NCBI RefSeq assembly: GCF_000425105.1
Contig: NZ_AULD01000006.1
Span: 372,001 to 436,000, forward strand
Source: Agrococcus lahaulensis DSM 17612
GTDB lineage: Bacteria > Actinomycetota > Actinomycetes > Actinomycetales > Microbacteriaceae
Length of the DNA: 64,000 nucleotides
Reading direction: 5' to 3'
The notes beneath the pieces were generated by a model, which was given only the letters and a program-made list of their open reading frames with translations, ran no database searches and was not told the origin of the DNA. Positions 15,515 to 23,823 of this stretch are shown here, one piece after another. The translations under genes and the position numbers were made by a program. Positions within the stretch are counted from its first letter, which is position 1. Every line of letters starts with the position of its first letter.

Positions 15515-17179
15515 TCAATACTCGGTGACGACCCCCGACTCGACGCTCCAGTGCCGGTCGAGCGTGACCGCCTCGAGCATCCGCCGGTCGTGCGTGACGA
15601 GCAAGAGGGTGCCGTCGTAGGTCTCGAGCGCCTGCTCGAGCTGCTCGATCGCCGGCAGGTCGAGGTGGTTCGTGGGCTCGTCGAGCACGAGCAGGTTGAC
15701 GCCGCGCGCCTGCAGCAGCGCCATCGCGGCACGCGTGCGCTCACCGGGCGAGAGCTCGTCGACCGGCCGGCCGACGTGGTCGGCGCGCAGCCCGAACTTC
15801 GCGAGCAGGGTGCGCACCTCGCCCGACGCCAGCTCCGGCACGAGCGACTCGAACGCATCCGCGAGCGGTGTCGGGCCCGCGAGCAGCGACCGCGCCTGGT
15901 CGATCTCGCCGATCGCGACGCTCGCGCCGAGGCTCGCCGAGCCCTCGTCGGGGTCGCGGCGGCCGAGCAGGGCGCGCAGCAGCGTCGACTTCCCGGCGCC
16001 GTTCGGCCCGGTGATGCCGATCCGCTCCCCTGCGCTCACCTGCAGCGACACGGGCCCGAGCGTGAAGGCGCCCTGCCGCACGACCGCGCCGTTCAAGGTC
16101 GCGACGACCGAGCTCGAGCGGGGCGCTGCACCGATCTCGAACTGCAGCTGCCACTCCTTGCGCGGCTCATCGACCTCCTCGAGCCGCGCGATGCGGCTCT
16201 CCATCTGCCGCACCTTCTGCGCTTGCTTCTCGCTCGACTCGGTCATCGCGCGGCGGCGGTTCTTGTCGTTGTCGGGCGCCTTCTTCATCGCGTTGCGCAC
16301 GCCCTGGCTCGACCACTCGCGCGTGCGGCGCGCGCGGGCGACGAGATCGGCCCTCTGCTCGGCGAACTCGTCGTACTGCTCGCGCGCGTGGCGGCGGAGC
16401 GTCGCCCGCTCCTCGAGGTACGAGTCGTAGCCGCCGCCGTAGACGCGGTTCGACGACTGCGCGAGGTCGAGCTCGAGCACGCGGGTCACGCAGCGCGCGA
16501 GGAACTCGCGGTCGTGGCTCACGAGCACGACGCCGCCGCGGAGGCCCTGCACGAAGGCCTCGAGCCGCTCGAGCCCGTCGAGGTCGAGGTCGTTCGTCGG
16601 CTCGTCGAGCAGCACGATGTCGAAGCGGCTCAGCAGCAGCGCCGCGAGCCCGACGCGCGCCGCTTGCCCGCCGGAGAGCGACGTCATGAGCGCCCGCTCG
16701 ATCGGCTCGCCCTCGAGCTCGAGGCCGAGCTCGGCGAGCACGATCGGGGTGCGCTCGTCGAGATCCGCGGCGCCGCTCGCGAGCCAGCGCTCGAGGGCGG
16801 ATGCGTAGGTGTCGGCGGGGTCGGTGCCGGCGGGCGCGAGCGAGGGGTCGCCGAGCGCTTCGGCGGCGTCGTCCATCTCGCGAGTCGCGGCGGCGCAGCC
16901 GGTGCGACGCGCGATGTGCTCGACGACGGTCTCGCCCGGGACGCGCTCGTGCTCCTGCGGCAGCCAGCCGACGAAGGCGTCCGCCGGCGCGAGCGACACC
17001 GTGCCGGTCTGCGGCTCGTCGACGCCCGCGAGGATGCGGAGCAGGGTCGACTTGCCCGCGCCGTTCGCCCCCACCACGCCGACGACGTCGCCCGGCGCGA
17101 CCGTGAGGTCGAGCGAGTCGAAGAGCGTGCGGTGGCCGTGGCCACCGGCGAGTCCCTGGGCGACGAGCGTTGCGGTCAT
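15515..17179 (-). CDS. ABC-F family ATPase, 554 aa
   Basis: Soluble protein with two ABC domains and no membrane part. First domain: Walker A GANGAGKST, signature LSGGQ, LLDEPTNDLD; second: GPNGAGKST, LSPGE, LLVLDEPTNHLDLP, with a charged helical linker (about residues 255-335). ABC-F proteins act on the ribosome as translation factors or antibiotic-resistance proteins. ATG at 17177-17179, AGGA upstream. The last 85 bases exist twice in the window. Confidence 0.94.
   Translation of the reverse strand: MTATLVAQGLAGGHGHRTLFDSLDLTVAPGDVVGVVGANGAGKSTLLRILAGVDEPQTGTVSLAPADAFVGWLPQEHERVPGETVVEHIARRTGCAAATREMDDAAEALGDPSLAPAGTDPADTYASALERWLASGAADLDERTPIVLAELGLELEGEPIERALMTSLSGGQAARVGLAALLLSRFDIVLLDEPTNDLDLDGLERLEAFVQGLRGGVVLVSHDREFLARCVTRVLELDLAQSSNRVYGGGYDSYLEERATLRRHAREQYDEFAEQRADLVARARRTREWSSQGVRNAMKKAPDNDKNRRRAMTESSEKQAQKVRQMESRIARLEEVDEPRKEWQLQFEIGAAPRSSSVVATLNGAVVRQGAFTLGPVSLQVSAGERIGITGPNGAGKSTLLRALLGRRDPDEGSASLGASVAIGEIDQARSLLAGPTPLADAFESLVPELASGEVRTLLAKFGLRADHVGRPVDELSPGERTRAAMALLQARGVNLLVLDEPTNHLDLPAIEQLEQALETYDGTLLLVTHDRRMLEAVTLDRHWSVESGVVTEY
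15521..15605 (-). repeat. Proximal copy of the ABC-F 3' end (direct repeat with 14756-14840)
   Basis: This copy is the functional 3' end of the ABC-F gene. It differs from the distal copy at three of 85 positions. Downstream of both copies the sequences diverge at once (TAT versus CGC as the last sense codon). Confidence 0.88.
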
Positions 17180-17253
17180 CCCGCCATCCTCCCAGCCGCA
17201 GGCACGCGGCGCTCATCCACAGGCATCGCCGCAGCTCGCTCCTGCGCTCGCGA

Positions 17254-17273
17254 GACCGGGCACAGTCCCGGTC
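17254..17273. promoter_or_regulatory. Palindrome abutting the start codon
   Basis: GACCGGG (17254-17260) and CCCGGTC (17267-17273) with a 6-base spacer, ending directly at the ATG of the next gene. There is no SD, so if the message is leaderless this would be a DNA operator over the promoter rather than an RNA hairpin. Confidence 0.4.
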
Positions 17274-17852
17274 ATGACGAACATCACGCGCGACGACCTC
17301 GTCGCCCATCTCCCCGGAGATCCCCTGCCACGGCGCCACGGCAAGCCGTGGACGGAGGAGGACTACCGCGCCGTCATGCGCGCCATCCGCGACGGCGGTT
17401 CGCTCGAGGAGATCGCCGCGCGCGTCGGCCGCACCGAGCAGGGCCTGCGCGGTCAGCTGCACCGCATCCTGCCCGTCGACGAGCGGCACTTGGCCGCCGA
17501 TCTCGTGCTGCCGAGGCTGCGCCAGCTCGACGCGGACGGCGACTACGACTGGCTCGCGGCGCTCGCGCAGCGCTCGCCATACCCGTGGGAGACGCAGCGC
17601 GAGGCCGAGACGCGCGCTGAGCGCGGCATCCCAGCTTTCGAGGATGAGGAGCTCCTCGCACTAGCCTTCGCAGTCGCCGTCTGCCGGAGCAGCGACACGG
17701 TTCTCGCGGCCGTGCGCCGGCAGCTCGGTCGAGAGCTGCACCGGCGCGGCATCGACGCTCGCTTCCGGCAGCGCGTCGCCGCCGAGATCGACAGCGCGAG
17801 CGATCTCCTCGGCGACGCAGATCCATACGGCTGGCCAGAGCGCTACTACTGA
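17274..17852 (+). CDS. Hypothetical protein with Myb/SANT-like HTH, 192 aa
   Basis: Residues about 20-60 (KPWTEEDYRAVMRAIRDGG followed by SLEEIAARVGRTEQGLRGQL) form a trihelical SANT/HTH-like module with Trp at the first helix and a GRTEQGLRGQL third helix, as in bacterial proteins that recognise DNA. The rest is helical without known motifs, ending PYGWPERYY. Divergent from the ABC-F gene by 94 bases. Function unknown. Confidence 0.72.
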   Translation: MTNITRDDLVAHLPGDPLPRRHGKPWTEEDYRAVMRAIRDGGSLEEIAARVGRTEQGLRGQLHRILPVDERHLAADLVLPRLRQLDADGDYDWLAALAQRSPYPWETQREAETRAERGIPAFEDEELLALAFAVAVCRSSDTVLAAVRRQLGRELHRRGIDARFRQRVAAEIDSASDLLGDADPYGWPERYY

Positions 17853-17877
17853 CGGCCCATGGGCTGAGGTCGCGCGC

Positions 17878-18539
17878 TCACGCCGCCTCGATCGGCAACC
17901 AGTACTCGCACGTCGCGTGCGACCCCGTGAGCTCGAGGTACCGCAGGATCGACGGGCCGGGGCGCAGCCGCCACGGGTTCGACGGGAACCAGTCGGTCGC
18001 GGTCGCGGCCATCATCGACTGCAGCGCCTCGGGGAACGGTCCGCTCGAGCGGAAGACGGCCCACGTGCCAGCGTCCGCGCGTACGACGTCGAGATCGTCG
18101 GGCACAGCCGAATCGGCGCGCATCGCGACGCCGTGCAGGTAGGTGAGCGGCGAGCCCTCCGGAGCGTCGGGCTCGATGCCGGCCATGACGGCGAGGATGC
18201 CGGCCGGCTCGGTGTCGCTCAGGCCCTTGAGCCGCGCGCTTCCGCCGGCCCCGTGCCGTGCACGGAGCGGAACGCGCGGCCGAACGCCTCGACGGAGCCG
18301 TATCCGTAGCGCACGGCGACGTCGAGCAGGCTCGGCGCTCCGCGCACGAGCTCCGCGGCTGCCAGCGTCATCCGCCGCCGTCGCACGTACTCCGACAGCG
18401 GCATCCCCGCGAGCGCCGAGAACATCCGGCGCACGTGATACTCGGTCGTCGCGTGCTCTCGAGCGAAGCGGGCGGCGTCGATCGGCTCCGCCGGATCCCG
18501 CTCGACGAGTTCGACGATGGCGTTCAGCGTGCCGATCAC
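17878..18539 (-). pseudogene. Broken AraC-type regulator with GyrI-like effector domain
   Basis: The N-terminal part (18219-18539) is a normal AraC double HTH: ATTEYHVRRMFSALAGMPLS, RRRRMTLAAAELV and DVAVRYGYGSVEAFGRAFRSVHG, starting at GTG 18539 with AAGGAGG upstream. It hits TGA at 18219. The C-terminal part of a GyrI-like ligand domain (LKGLSDTEPAGILAVMAGIEP ... TATDWFPSNPWRLRPGPSI) continues in another frame to 17878. From memory of the family, about 50-60 residues between HTH and effector domain are also missing, so an internal out-of-frame deletion is the simplest explanation. A sequencing error alone would not explain the lost length. Confidence 0.75.
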
Positions 18540-18665
18540 GGTCCTCCTTCCGCACTCCATCGTCGTCGCGAGCCCGTCGGCGCACCCGATGATCCATGCA
18601 GGGCTCGATCGCCGCTCGCGACAGTCGTGCGCGCGCAGCGACGGGCCACCGGGCACACTCGAGGC

Positions 18666-19106
18666 ATGGACGATCTGCTCGTGCTGCCCGGCCCGGGCGC
18701 CCCGCGCGGGCTGCGGGTGCCCTCGGCCGAGCTCGTCGAGCAGTTCTCCCGCTCGTCCGGCCCCGGCGGTCAGGGCGTCAACACCTCCGACTCCCGTGCG
18801 CAGCTGAGCCTCGACCTCGGCTCGACGACGGCGCTCGACGACGACCAGCGCCGACGGGCGCTCGACCGACTCGCACCGCGCCTCACCGGCACGGTGCTGA
18901 CGATCAACGCCTCGGAGCACCGCTCGCAGCTCGACAACCGCGTCGCCGCCAGGCGCCGCCTCGCGGCCCTGCTCCGCGACGCCGTCGTGCCGCAGCGGGC
19001 GCGCCGCGCGACCCGCCCGACGCGCGGCTCGCAGCGGCGGCGAGTCGAGGCGAAGCTCCGGCGCTCCGCGACCAAGCAGCACCGCCGCCCTCCGCGGCCC
19101 GAGTGA
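18666..19106 (+). CDS. arfB: Alternative ribosome-rescue peptidyl-tRNA hydrolase (ArfB/YaeJ type), 146 aa
   Basis: Release-factor domain with the catalytic GGQ in FSRSSGPGGQGVNTSDSRAQL and a long arginine/lysine-rich C-terminal tail (KLRRSATKQHRRPPR) which in this family enters the mRNA channel of stalled ribosomes. Length is typical; no codon-recognition domain is present. ATG 18666 has no SD. Confidence 0.92.
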   Translation: MDDLLVLPGPGAPRGLRVPSAELVEQFSRSSGPGGQGVNTSDSRAQLSLDLGSTTALDDDQRRRALDRLAPRLTGTVLTINASEHRSQLDNRVAARRRLAALLRDAVVPQRARRATRPTRGSQRRRVEAKLRRSATKQHRRPPRPE

Positions 19107-19144
19107 CGAGCGGCAGCGTCGGCGGCCGCGGCTACCCTGGCCCC

Positions 19145-19495
19145 ATGCAGCCATCGCGCGCCGACAGCATCGCCGAGCGCCGCCGCGAGGTGCTCGAGCG
19201 GCTCGAGGAGGTCGAGCGCGAGCTCGTGGAGCTGCGACGGATGCGCGAGGGCCTCAACGACGACGACGAGCACGACCCCGACGGCGTCTCGCTCTCCTCC
19301 GAGTGGTCACGGCTCGAAGGGCTCCGGCAGACGCAGCTCGACGCCCTCGCCGCGATCGACGAAGCCAGTGCGCGGCACGAGCGAGGCGAGGACTCGCTCT
19401 GCAGCGTCTGCGGCCGGCCGATCGCTCCCGAGCGGCTCGAGGCGCGACCGCAGGCCACGACCTGCATCGACTGCGCCCGCCGCCTCGAAGCCTGA
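19145..19495 (+). CDS. TraR/DksA-type C4 zinc-finger protein, 116 aa
   Basis: N-terminal coiled coil (RRREVLERLEEVERELVELR) and a C-terminal four-cysteine finger CSVCGRPI...TTCIDC. Related proteins bind RNA polymerase through the secondary channel. Leaderless: TACCCT at 19133-19138 lies 6 nt before the ATG. Confidence 0.88.
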   Translation: MQPSRADSIAERRREVLERLEEVERELVELRRMREGLNDDDEHDPDGVSLSSEWSRLEGLRQTQLDALAAIDEASARHERGEDSLCSVCGRPIAPERLEARPQATTCIDCARRLEA

Positions 19496-19554
19496 GCGTG
19501 CGACAGCGCCCGCGCCCCGGGTCGCCGCAGCGCGGCTGGCTGTAGCCTGGCTCC

Positions 19555-19650
19555 ATGCGACGCAACGCGAGCTCGGGATCGCCCGACGGTCATAGTCCGC
19601 GCGCCCAGGTGACCCTGGGCGCGCCCCAGCCCGCGGAGGCCCGCCGATGA
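19555..19650 (+). CDS. Candidate 31-aa leader peptide (uORF) of the CNNM/CorC gene
   Basis: Starts MRRNASSGSPDGHS and ends at a TGA that overlaps the downstream ATG by four bases (ATGA). It has its own promoter-like TAGCCT at 19543-19548, 6 nt before its ATG, matching the leaderless pattern of neighbouring genes. A perfect hairpin lies inside it. Arg- and Pro-containing leader ORFs control magnesium transporters in enterobacteria, so a regulatory role is plausible but inferred; it could instead simply load ribosomes for coupled translation. Confidence 0.5.
   Translation: MRRNASSGSPDGHSPRAQVTLGAPQPAEARR
19599..19624 (+). promoter_or_regulatory. Hairpin inside the leader ORF
   Basis: Perfect 11-bp arms GCGCGCCCAGG (19599-19609) and CCTGGGCGCGC (19614-19624) with a TGAC loop, 22 bases before the CNNM start. 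Ribosome position on the leader ORF would decide whether it forms. Confidence 0.6.
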
Positions 19651-20960
19651 GCGCGGATCTCGCGACGAACATCGCCCTCGTCGTGGCGTTCGTCCTGATC
19701 GGCGGCGTGTTCGCTGCGACGGAGATGGCGCTCGTCACCCTCCGCGAAGGCCAGATCAATGCGCTCGCCGCGCGAGGCAAGCGCGGCGAGAAGGTGGCGG
19801 GGCTCGCCCGGAACCCCAACACCTTCCTCTCCGCCGTGCAGATCGGCGTCACCGTCGCCGGCTTCGCCTCGGCGGCCTTCGGCGCCTCGTCGATCGCGCC
19901 GTATGTGACGCCGCTGCTCACCGGGATCGGACTGAGCGAGCAGGTGGCCGGCACCGTCGCGACTGTCGTGCTGACGCTCGCGATCGCCTACCTCTCGCTC
20001 GTGCTCGGCGAGCTCGCGCCCAAGCGGCTCGCGATCCAGCGCAACACGGCGTTCGCCTACGCCGTCGCACCGATCCTCAACGGCTTCGCGATCGTGATGA
20101 AGCCCGTCATCTGGTTCCTGTCGATCTCGACGAACCTCGTCGTCCGCCTCCTCGGGGGCGACCCGCACAAGACCGGTGAGGAGATGACGGAGGAGGAGCT
20201 GCGCGACATGGTCTCGAGCCACGCGGGCTTCCCCGACGAGGAGCGGCGGATCCTCGATGACGTGCTGTCGCTGCGCGACCGCCAGCTGAGCGAGGTCATG
20301 CGCCCTCGGCCCGAGGTCGCCGCGCTCGACGGCACCGCGACGATCGAGCAGGCGGCGGCCTTCGTGCGCGAGCAGCCGTACTCGCGCTACCCGCTCATCG
20401 ATCGGAGCATCGACGACATCACCGCGTTCGTCCACGTGCGCGACCTCTTCGACGCGGTGCAGGACCGTTCGGCCGCGACCGTCGGCGAGATCGGTCGCCC
20501 GATCCCCTACTTCCCGGCGACGGCGCGCGTGCTGCCGACGCTCGCGTCGATGCGGGCCGAGGGGCACCACATCGCGGTCATCATCGACGAGTACGGCGGC
20601 ACCGACGGCATCGTCACGCTCGAGGATCTCCTGGAGGAGGTCGTCGGCGAGATCTTCGACGAGTACGACACCGAGACCGGGCCGAGCGAGCTCTCGACGG
20701 AGGGCGGCGCGGTCGACGGCCGGCTGAACTTCCAGGACTTCGAGGAGGCGACCGGGGTGCGGCTGCCGAGCAGCTCCGCCGACACGGTCGCAGGCTTCGT
20801 GCTCGAGCGGCTCGGCCGCCTCGCGAAAGTCGGCGACGTCGTCGCAGTCGACGGTGCGCTGCTCAGGGTGGATGCCCTCGACCGCCACCGGATCGCCGAG
20901 CTGTTCGTCACCCCGGTCGCCGAACCCACCGGGGACGGCGAGGCGCCTCCCGAGCACTGA
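19647..20960 (+). CDS. CNNM/HlyC-CorC family membrane protein with CBS domains, 437 aa
   Basis: DUF21 transmembrane domain (about residues 1-190; EMALVTLREGQINALA and the GELAPKRLAIQ motif), a CBS pair (about 205-335, starting with MRPRPEVAALDG), and a C-terminal CorC/HlyC domain (IIDEYGGTDGIVTLEDLLEEVVGEI belongs to CBS2, then GRLNFQDFEEATG onward). The family handles Mg2+/Co2+ efflux or regulation in the cytoplasmic membrane. Translation is coupled to the leader ORF. Confidence 0.92.
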   Translation: MSADLATNIALVVAFVLIGGVFAATEMALVTLREGQINALAARGKRGEKVAGLARNPNTFLSAVQIGVTVAGFASAAFGASSIAPYVTPLLTGIGLSEQVAGTVATVVLTLAIAYLSLVLGELAPKRLAIQRNTAFAYAVAPILNGFAIVMKPVIWFLSISTNLVVRLLGGDPHKTGEEMTEEELRDMVSSHAGFPDEERRILDDVLSLRDRQLSEVMRPRPEVAALDGTATIEQAAAFVREQPYSRYPLIDRSIDDITAFVHVRDLFDAVQDRSAATVGEIGRPIPYFPATARVLPTLASMRAEGHHIAVIIDEYGGTDGIVTLEDLLEEVVGEIFDEYDTETGPSELSTEGGAVDGRLNFQDFEEATGVRLPSSSADTVAGFVLERLGRLAKVGDVVAVDGALLRVDALDRHRIAELFVTPVAEPTGDGEAPPEH

Positions 20961-21010
20961 CGTCGCCGGCGGTCTGGCGCAGCGCCCGCGAGCGCCGCTA
21001 CGCTCGCGCC

Positions 21011-21340
21011 ATGCTGCGGGCAGCGACGGCCCACGACGCCTGGGTTCCGGCGGTGATCGCCGTCGCGCTCGCCGCGCTCGGCGCCGTGCTGCTCCAGCTC
21101 AGCGCGCTGCTGAGCGTCGTGCCGGAGGCGCCGATGGAGCTCGCATGGCTGCTCGGCTGGGTGCTGCTGACCTGGGCGGTCATCGCGGCCGCCGTCACCC
21201 TCATCGCGACCTGGCGCTCGCGGCTCGCGCCGCGCGCTCCCGTCGCGCCGAGCATCGTCCTCGCGGCCGCGGCCGTCGCCATCATGGTGCTCGCGGCGGC
21301 GCTGCACCCGCCGTTCGGCGTGGGCGGCGGCGTCGGCTGA
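21011..21340 (+). CDS. Hypothetical small membrane protein, 109 aa
   Basis: Three hydrophobic helices: about residues 13-35, 44-66 and 80-98. No known motif. Leaderless start with TACGCT at 20999-21004. Followed by a terminator. Function unknown. Confidence 0.68.
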   Translation: MLRAATAHDAWVPAVIAVALAALGAVLLQLSALLSVVPEAPMELAWLLGWVLLTWAVIAAAVTLIATWRSRLAPRAPVAPSIVLAAAAVAIMVLAAALHPPFGVGGGVG

Positions 21341-21372
21341 CGCCGTGCTCCCGGGACGCGAGAGACGCGAGA

Positions 21373-21401
21373 GCCCCTCTCGCAGCTCGCTGCCGAGGGG
21401 C
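21373..21401. terminator. Two-step hairpin terminator
   Basis: Outer arms GCCCCTC (21373-21379) and GAGGGGC (21395-21401) with an inner GCAGC/GCTGC stem, between two convergent genes. The remaining 21402-21583 shows no gene or RNA I can support. Confidence 0.6.
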
Positions 21402-21583
21402 ATTCACGTGGCCTTCGTCCAAGGCATCGGGCGCCCCAGGAGTTCCGAGAACGATGATGTCCGGCGAGGCTGGGAGGGGCCCGAGCGGTGCCTGAGACGT
21501 CTGCTCGGTCGAATGGGCTACCGGGCCCGCCCGTTCGACCGGATCGCACGCATCCGCCTGGATCGTGACGCCTCCGCCCTCGG

Positions 21584-22426
21584 TCACGCCGCCTGCTCCT
21601 CCGCCGTCTCGAGCGGGATGGAGCCGGCGCGGATGCCGCGCAGCACGCGGAGCGTCCGCGCGACGCGCGGCAGCGAGATGATCAGCAGCCCGCCGAGCAT
21701 GTTGCACGGGATGACGATCGCGAACCACTGCGCGAAGTCGCCGATCGAGATTTCTGCGCCCGCGAGCATCGCGCCGAAGATGATGATGGCGTTGAGCGCG
21801 CCGTGCAGCATGCCGAAGCCGATCACCAGCAGGCCGGAGATCGTGCACGTGACCACCGCGACGACGTCGTCCGACGAGCCCTGCTGCATCCGCGTCGACA
21901 GCGTGATCGTCGCGCCCGCGAGGAGCGCGAGCGCGATCATCACCGGCAGCGAGGGCTGGTCGATGTAGCCGAGGGCCGAGTCGATCATCGTCTGGCGGTA
22001 GCCGGGCAGGCCGACGACGACGATCGCCATGAACGCGAGCCCGCCGAGCAGGTTGGTGACGAGCGTGACCGCCCAGAGGCGCAGCATCTGCAGCCACGTG
22101 CCCTGCCCGGCGATGACGGCGTTCAGCGGCAGGAGGAACTCCTCCGTGAAGAGCTCCGAGTGCGCGAGCTTGAGCGCGAGCAGCCCCACGCCGAACGCCA
22201 TGCCGGCGAGGATGTCGGAGCCCGTCGCCTGCTTGACGAGCACCATCGCGAGGATGCCGAGGCCCACGTCGAAGCCGCCGAAGACGCCCGTGATGACGAG
22301 CTCGGGCCACTTGCGGTTCAGCCGCTCCGCGCCCTTGACGACAGTCGTGACGGCTTCGTCGAGCAGCGCGTCCTCGATGTCGAAGTCGCTGTCGCCGAGG
22401 TTCCGGCGCTGCTCACGCTCTTCCAT
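21584..22426 (-). CDS. Formate/nitrite transporter (FNT)-family channel, 280 aa
   Basis: Six hydrophobic segments with the FNT-type half-helix patterns (GLLALKLAHSELFTEEFLLP, LWAVTLVTNLLGG, WFAIVIPCNMLGG). It has an acidic N-terminal extension of about 40 residues. I take the ATG at 22426, two codons after the GTG that the open frame allows. Members of this subgroup are often stress- or acid-related; substrate unknown. Confidence 0.88.
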   Translation of the reverse strand: MEEREQRRNLGDSDFDIEDALLDEAVTTVVKGAERLNRKWPELVITGVFGGFDVGLGILAMVLVKQATGSDILAGMAFGVGLLALKLAHSELFTEEFLLPLNAVIAGQGTWLQMLRLWAVTLVTNLLGGLAFMAIVVVGLPGYRQTMIDSALGYIDQPSLPVMIALALLAGATITLSTRMQQGSSDDVVAVVTCTISGLLVIGFGMLHGALNAIIIFGAMLAGAEISIGDFAQWFAIVIPCNMLGGLLIISLPRVARTLRVLRGIRAGSIPLETAEEQAA

Positions 22427-22459
22427 GCGCACAGCGTACGGATGCGGTGCCGAGCGCCG

Positions 22460-22717
22460 TCACCCGTACCTGACGAACATTCCGTGCGCGACCGCCGCCT
22501 CTGACTCCGGCGTGTCGCCGCCAGCTGCCCTGCGCGACGACCCTGCCGTCCGCTCGATGATCCAGACGGCCTGGGCGCCGATGCGCCTCGAGTGCTCGAC
22601 TATGACGACGTTGCTAGCGCCGTCGGTGATGCCGGTGCCGCATGAGCCGATCGACGTCGGCCACGTCGATCCCGAAGCGGAGTGGTCAAGTTCTCCCTTG
22701 CCGATCGACACCTGCAC
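22460..22717 (-). CDS. Possible small protein, 85 aa, weak support
   Basis: GTG-started frame in the otherwise empty stretch between the FNT gene and the methylase island. The middle (NVVIVEHSRRIGAQAVWIIERTAG) reads like a genuine strand-helix segment, but there is no SD, no known motif and no conserved neighbour. The surrounding 22433-22786 holds nothing else I can support. Confidence 0.25.
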   Translation of the reverse strand: MQVSIGKGELDHSASGSTWPTSIGSCGTGITDGASNVVIVEHSRRIGAQAVWIIERTAGSSRRAAGGDTPESEAAVAHGMFVRYG

Positions 22718-22786
22718 GCATGCGGCGCACTGCGGCCTAGGTAAACAGGCGAGCGCAGGAGCGTGCGGCTCGCTCGTTACGAGGCG

Positions 22787-23116
22787 CTAGATCGACTGCA
22801 GGAACGCAACACCGAATGCCAGGAGGCAGAAGCCTCCGCTCGCGACGATTCCAACCAAGTCTGACTTCGTCAATGCGTCCTCGCGCGCCGTGGCAATCGG
22901 AATGCGGGAAGCCGCTGACAAAGTGCGCCCATTCTCATCTACTCGCCTACCGATATCCGCGAGGAACATGAGCGCCGAAAAAGCCGCCAGGAGCGCCCAT
23001 AATCCCACCTCTTCGGGGAACGAAGCGACACGCGAAGCAAACACCCCGATCGCGACTGAGCTCGCAACGAGCAGAAAGCGGTGCAATGACGAGATAGTTC
23101 CGGCGACTCGTCTCAC
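22787..23116 (-). CDS. Small membrane protein, last gene of the Dam-ParB operon, 109 aa
   Basis: Three hydrophobic helices (about residues 13-30, 36-53, 86-106) with a polar loop between the second and third (ADIGRRVDENGRTL). ATG overlaps the preceding stop by 4 bases, so expression depends on the upstream genes. No family recognised. In gene clusters of this shape a terminal small membrane protein is often the effector or a membrane anchor; here that is only inference. Codon third positions are clearly less GC-rich than in the flanking core genes. Confidence 0.75.
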   Translation of the reverse strand: MRRVAGTISSLHRFLLVASSVAIGVFASRVASFPEEVGLWALLAAFSALMFLADIGRRVDENGRTLSAASRIPIATAREDALTKSDLVGIVASGGFCLLAFGVAFLQSI

Positions 23117-23823
23117 GCGGATCCAGACTCCTTCGGCCCAGCTGAGATCAGTTCAGCGACCTTATCAATATCCGCTGCGGAAGACGACCCGCCGAGTCCG
23201 TCGAGCCTCTGCGACATAGACATTCCCCAATCGTCCAGCGAGCGGAACTCGGATTCGAATCTATTCTTGTAACGCTCAGCTGCATCGAACTCCATCGTCG
23301 CGATAATACCCGCGGACTGCGCATAGCGAGACTCGATGTCAGTCCGCGCCATCTCAACGCGACGTTCCATTTGACGCCTGAGTTCGGTGATCCGCTCCTC
23401 GACCGCTGCTTCGACCGCCTTCGGGGAAGTCTCCGAGTAATCGACCACTACCTCGAAGGACGACGCAGCGGTGAGTCGAAGCAGTCCAGCACCATTCTCA
23501 CGACACGAGGCGGCGAAACTATCGTGGTAGTCCCGCACAACGATATAGAACGGACCTGCTTTCAGCGAGTGCGAAGCTCGTGCAAGATTCCCGAGCCACT
23601 TCGGCACAGCCTTGTCTTTGACGGGTCGAAGGTAGTAGAAGGTTCTCTGTCCCTCAGCGTCGAGGCTTTGAAGGTCACCGGAGATTGATCCCACTAACTT
23701 CAGATCGGCAGGAATCTCAATCTGCTGCAACTCATCCACCAAGGAGAAACCTGCTTGGTCGATGGCCACCTCAGCGAGAGCTCGCATCTCAGCCTTCGCC
23801 GGCTCTTCATAAGGGACTATCAC
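23113..23823 (-). CDS. Unknown 236-aa protein of the Dam-ParB operon
   Basis: Soluble alpha/beta N-terminal half (VDELQQIEIPADLKLVGSIS, FYIVVRDYHDSFAASCREN) and a long helical, probably coiled-coil C-terminal half (residues about 140-200, ERITELRRQMERRVEMARTD). No motif I recognise. ATGA overlaps on both sides tie it to the ParB-like and membrane proteins; the coiled coil suggests it bridges them or oligomerises. Confidence 0.72.
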   Translation of the reverse strand: MIVPYEEPAKAEMRALAEVAIDQAGFSLVDELQQIEIPADLKLVGSISGDLQSLDAEGQRTFYYLRPVKDKAVPKWLGNLARASHSLKAGPFYIVVRDYHDSFAASCRENGAGLLRLTAASSFEVVVDYSETSPKAVEAAVEERITELRRQMERRVEMARTDIESRYAQSAGIIATMEFDAAERYKNRFESEFRSLDDWGMSMSQRLDGLGGSSSAADIDKVAELISAGPKESGSA

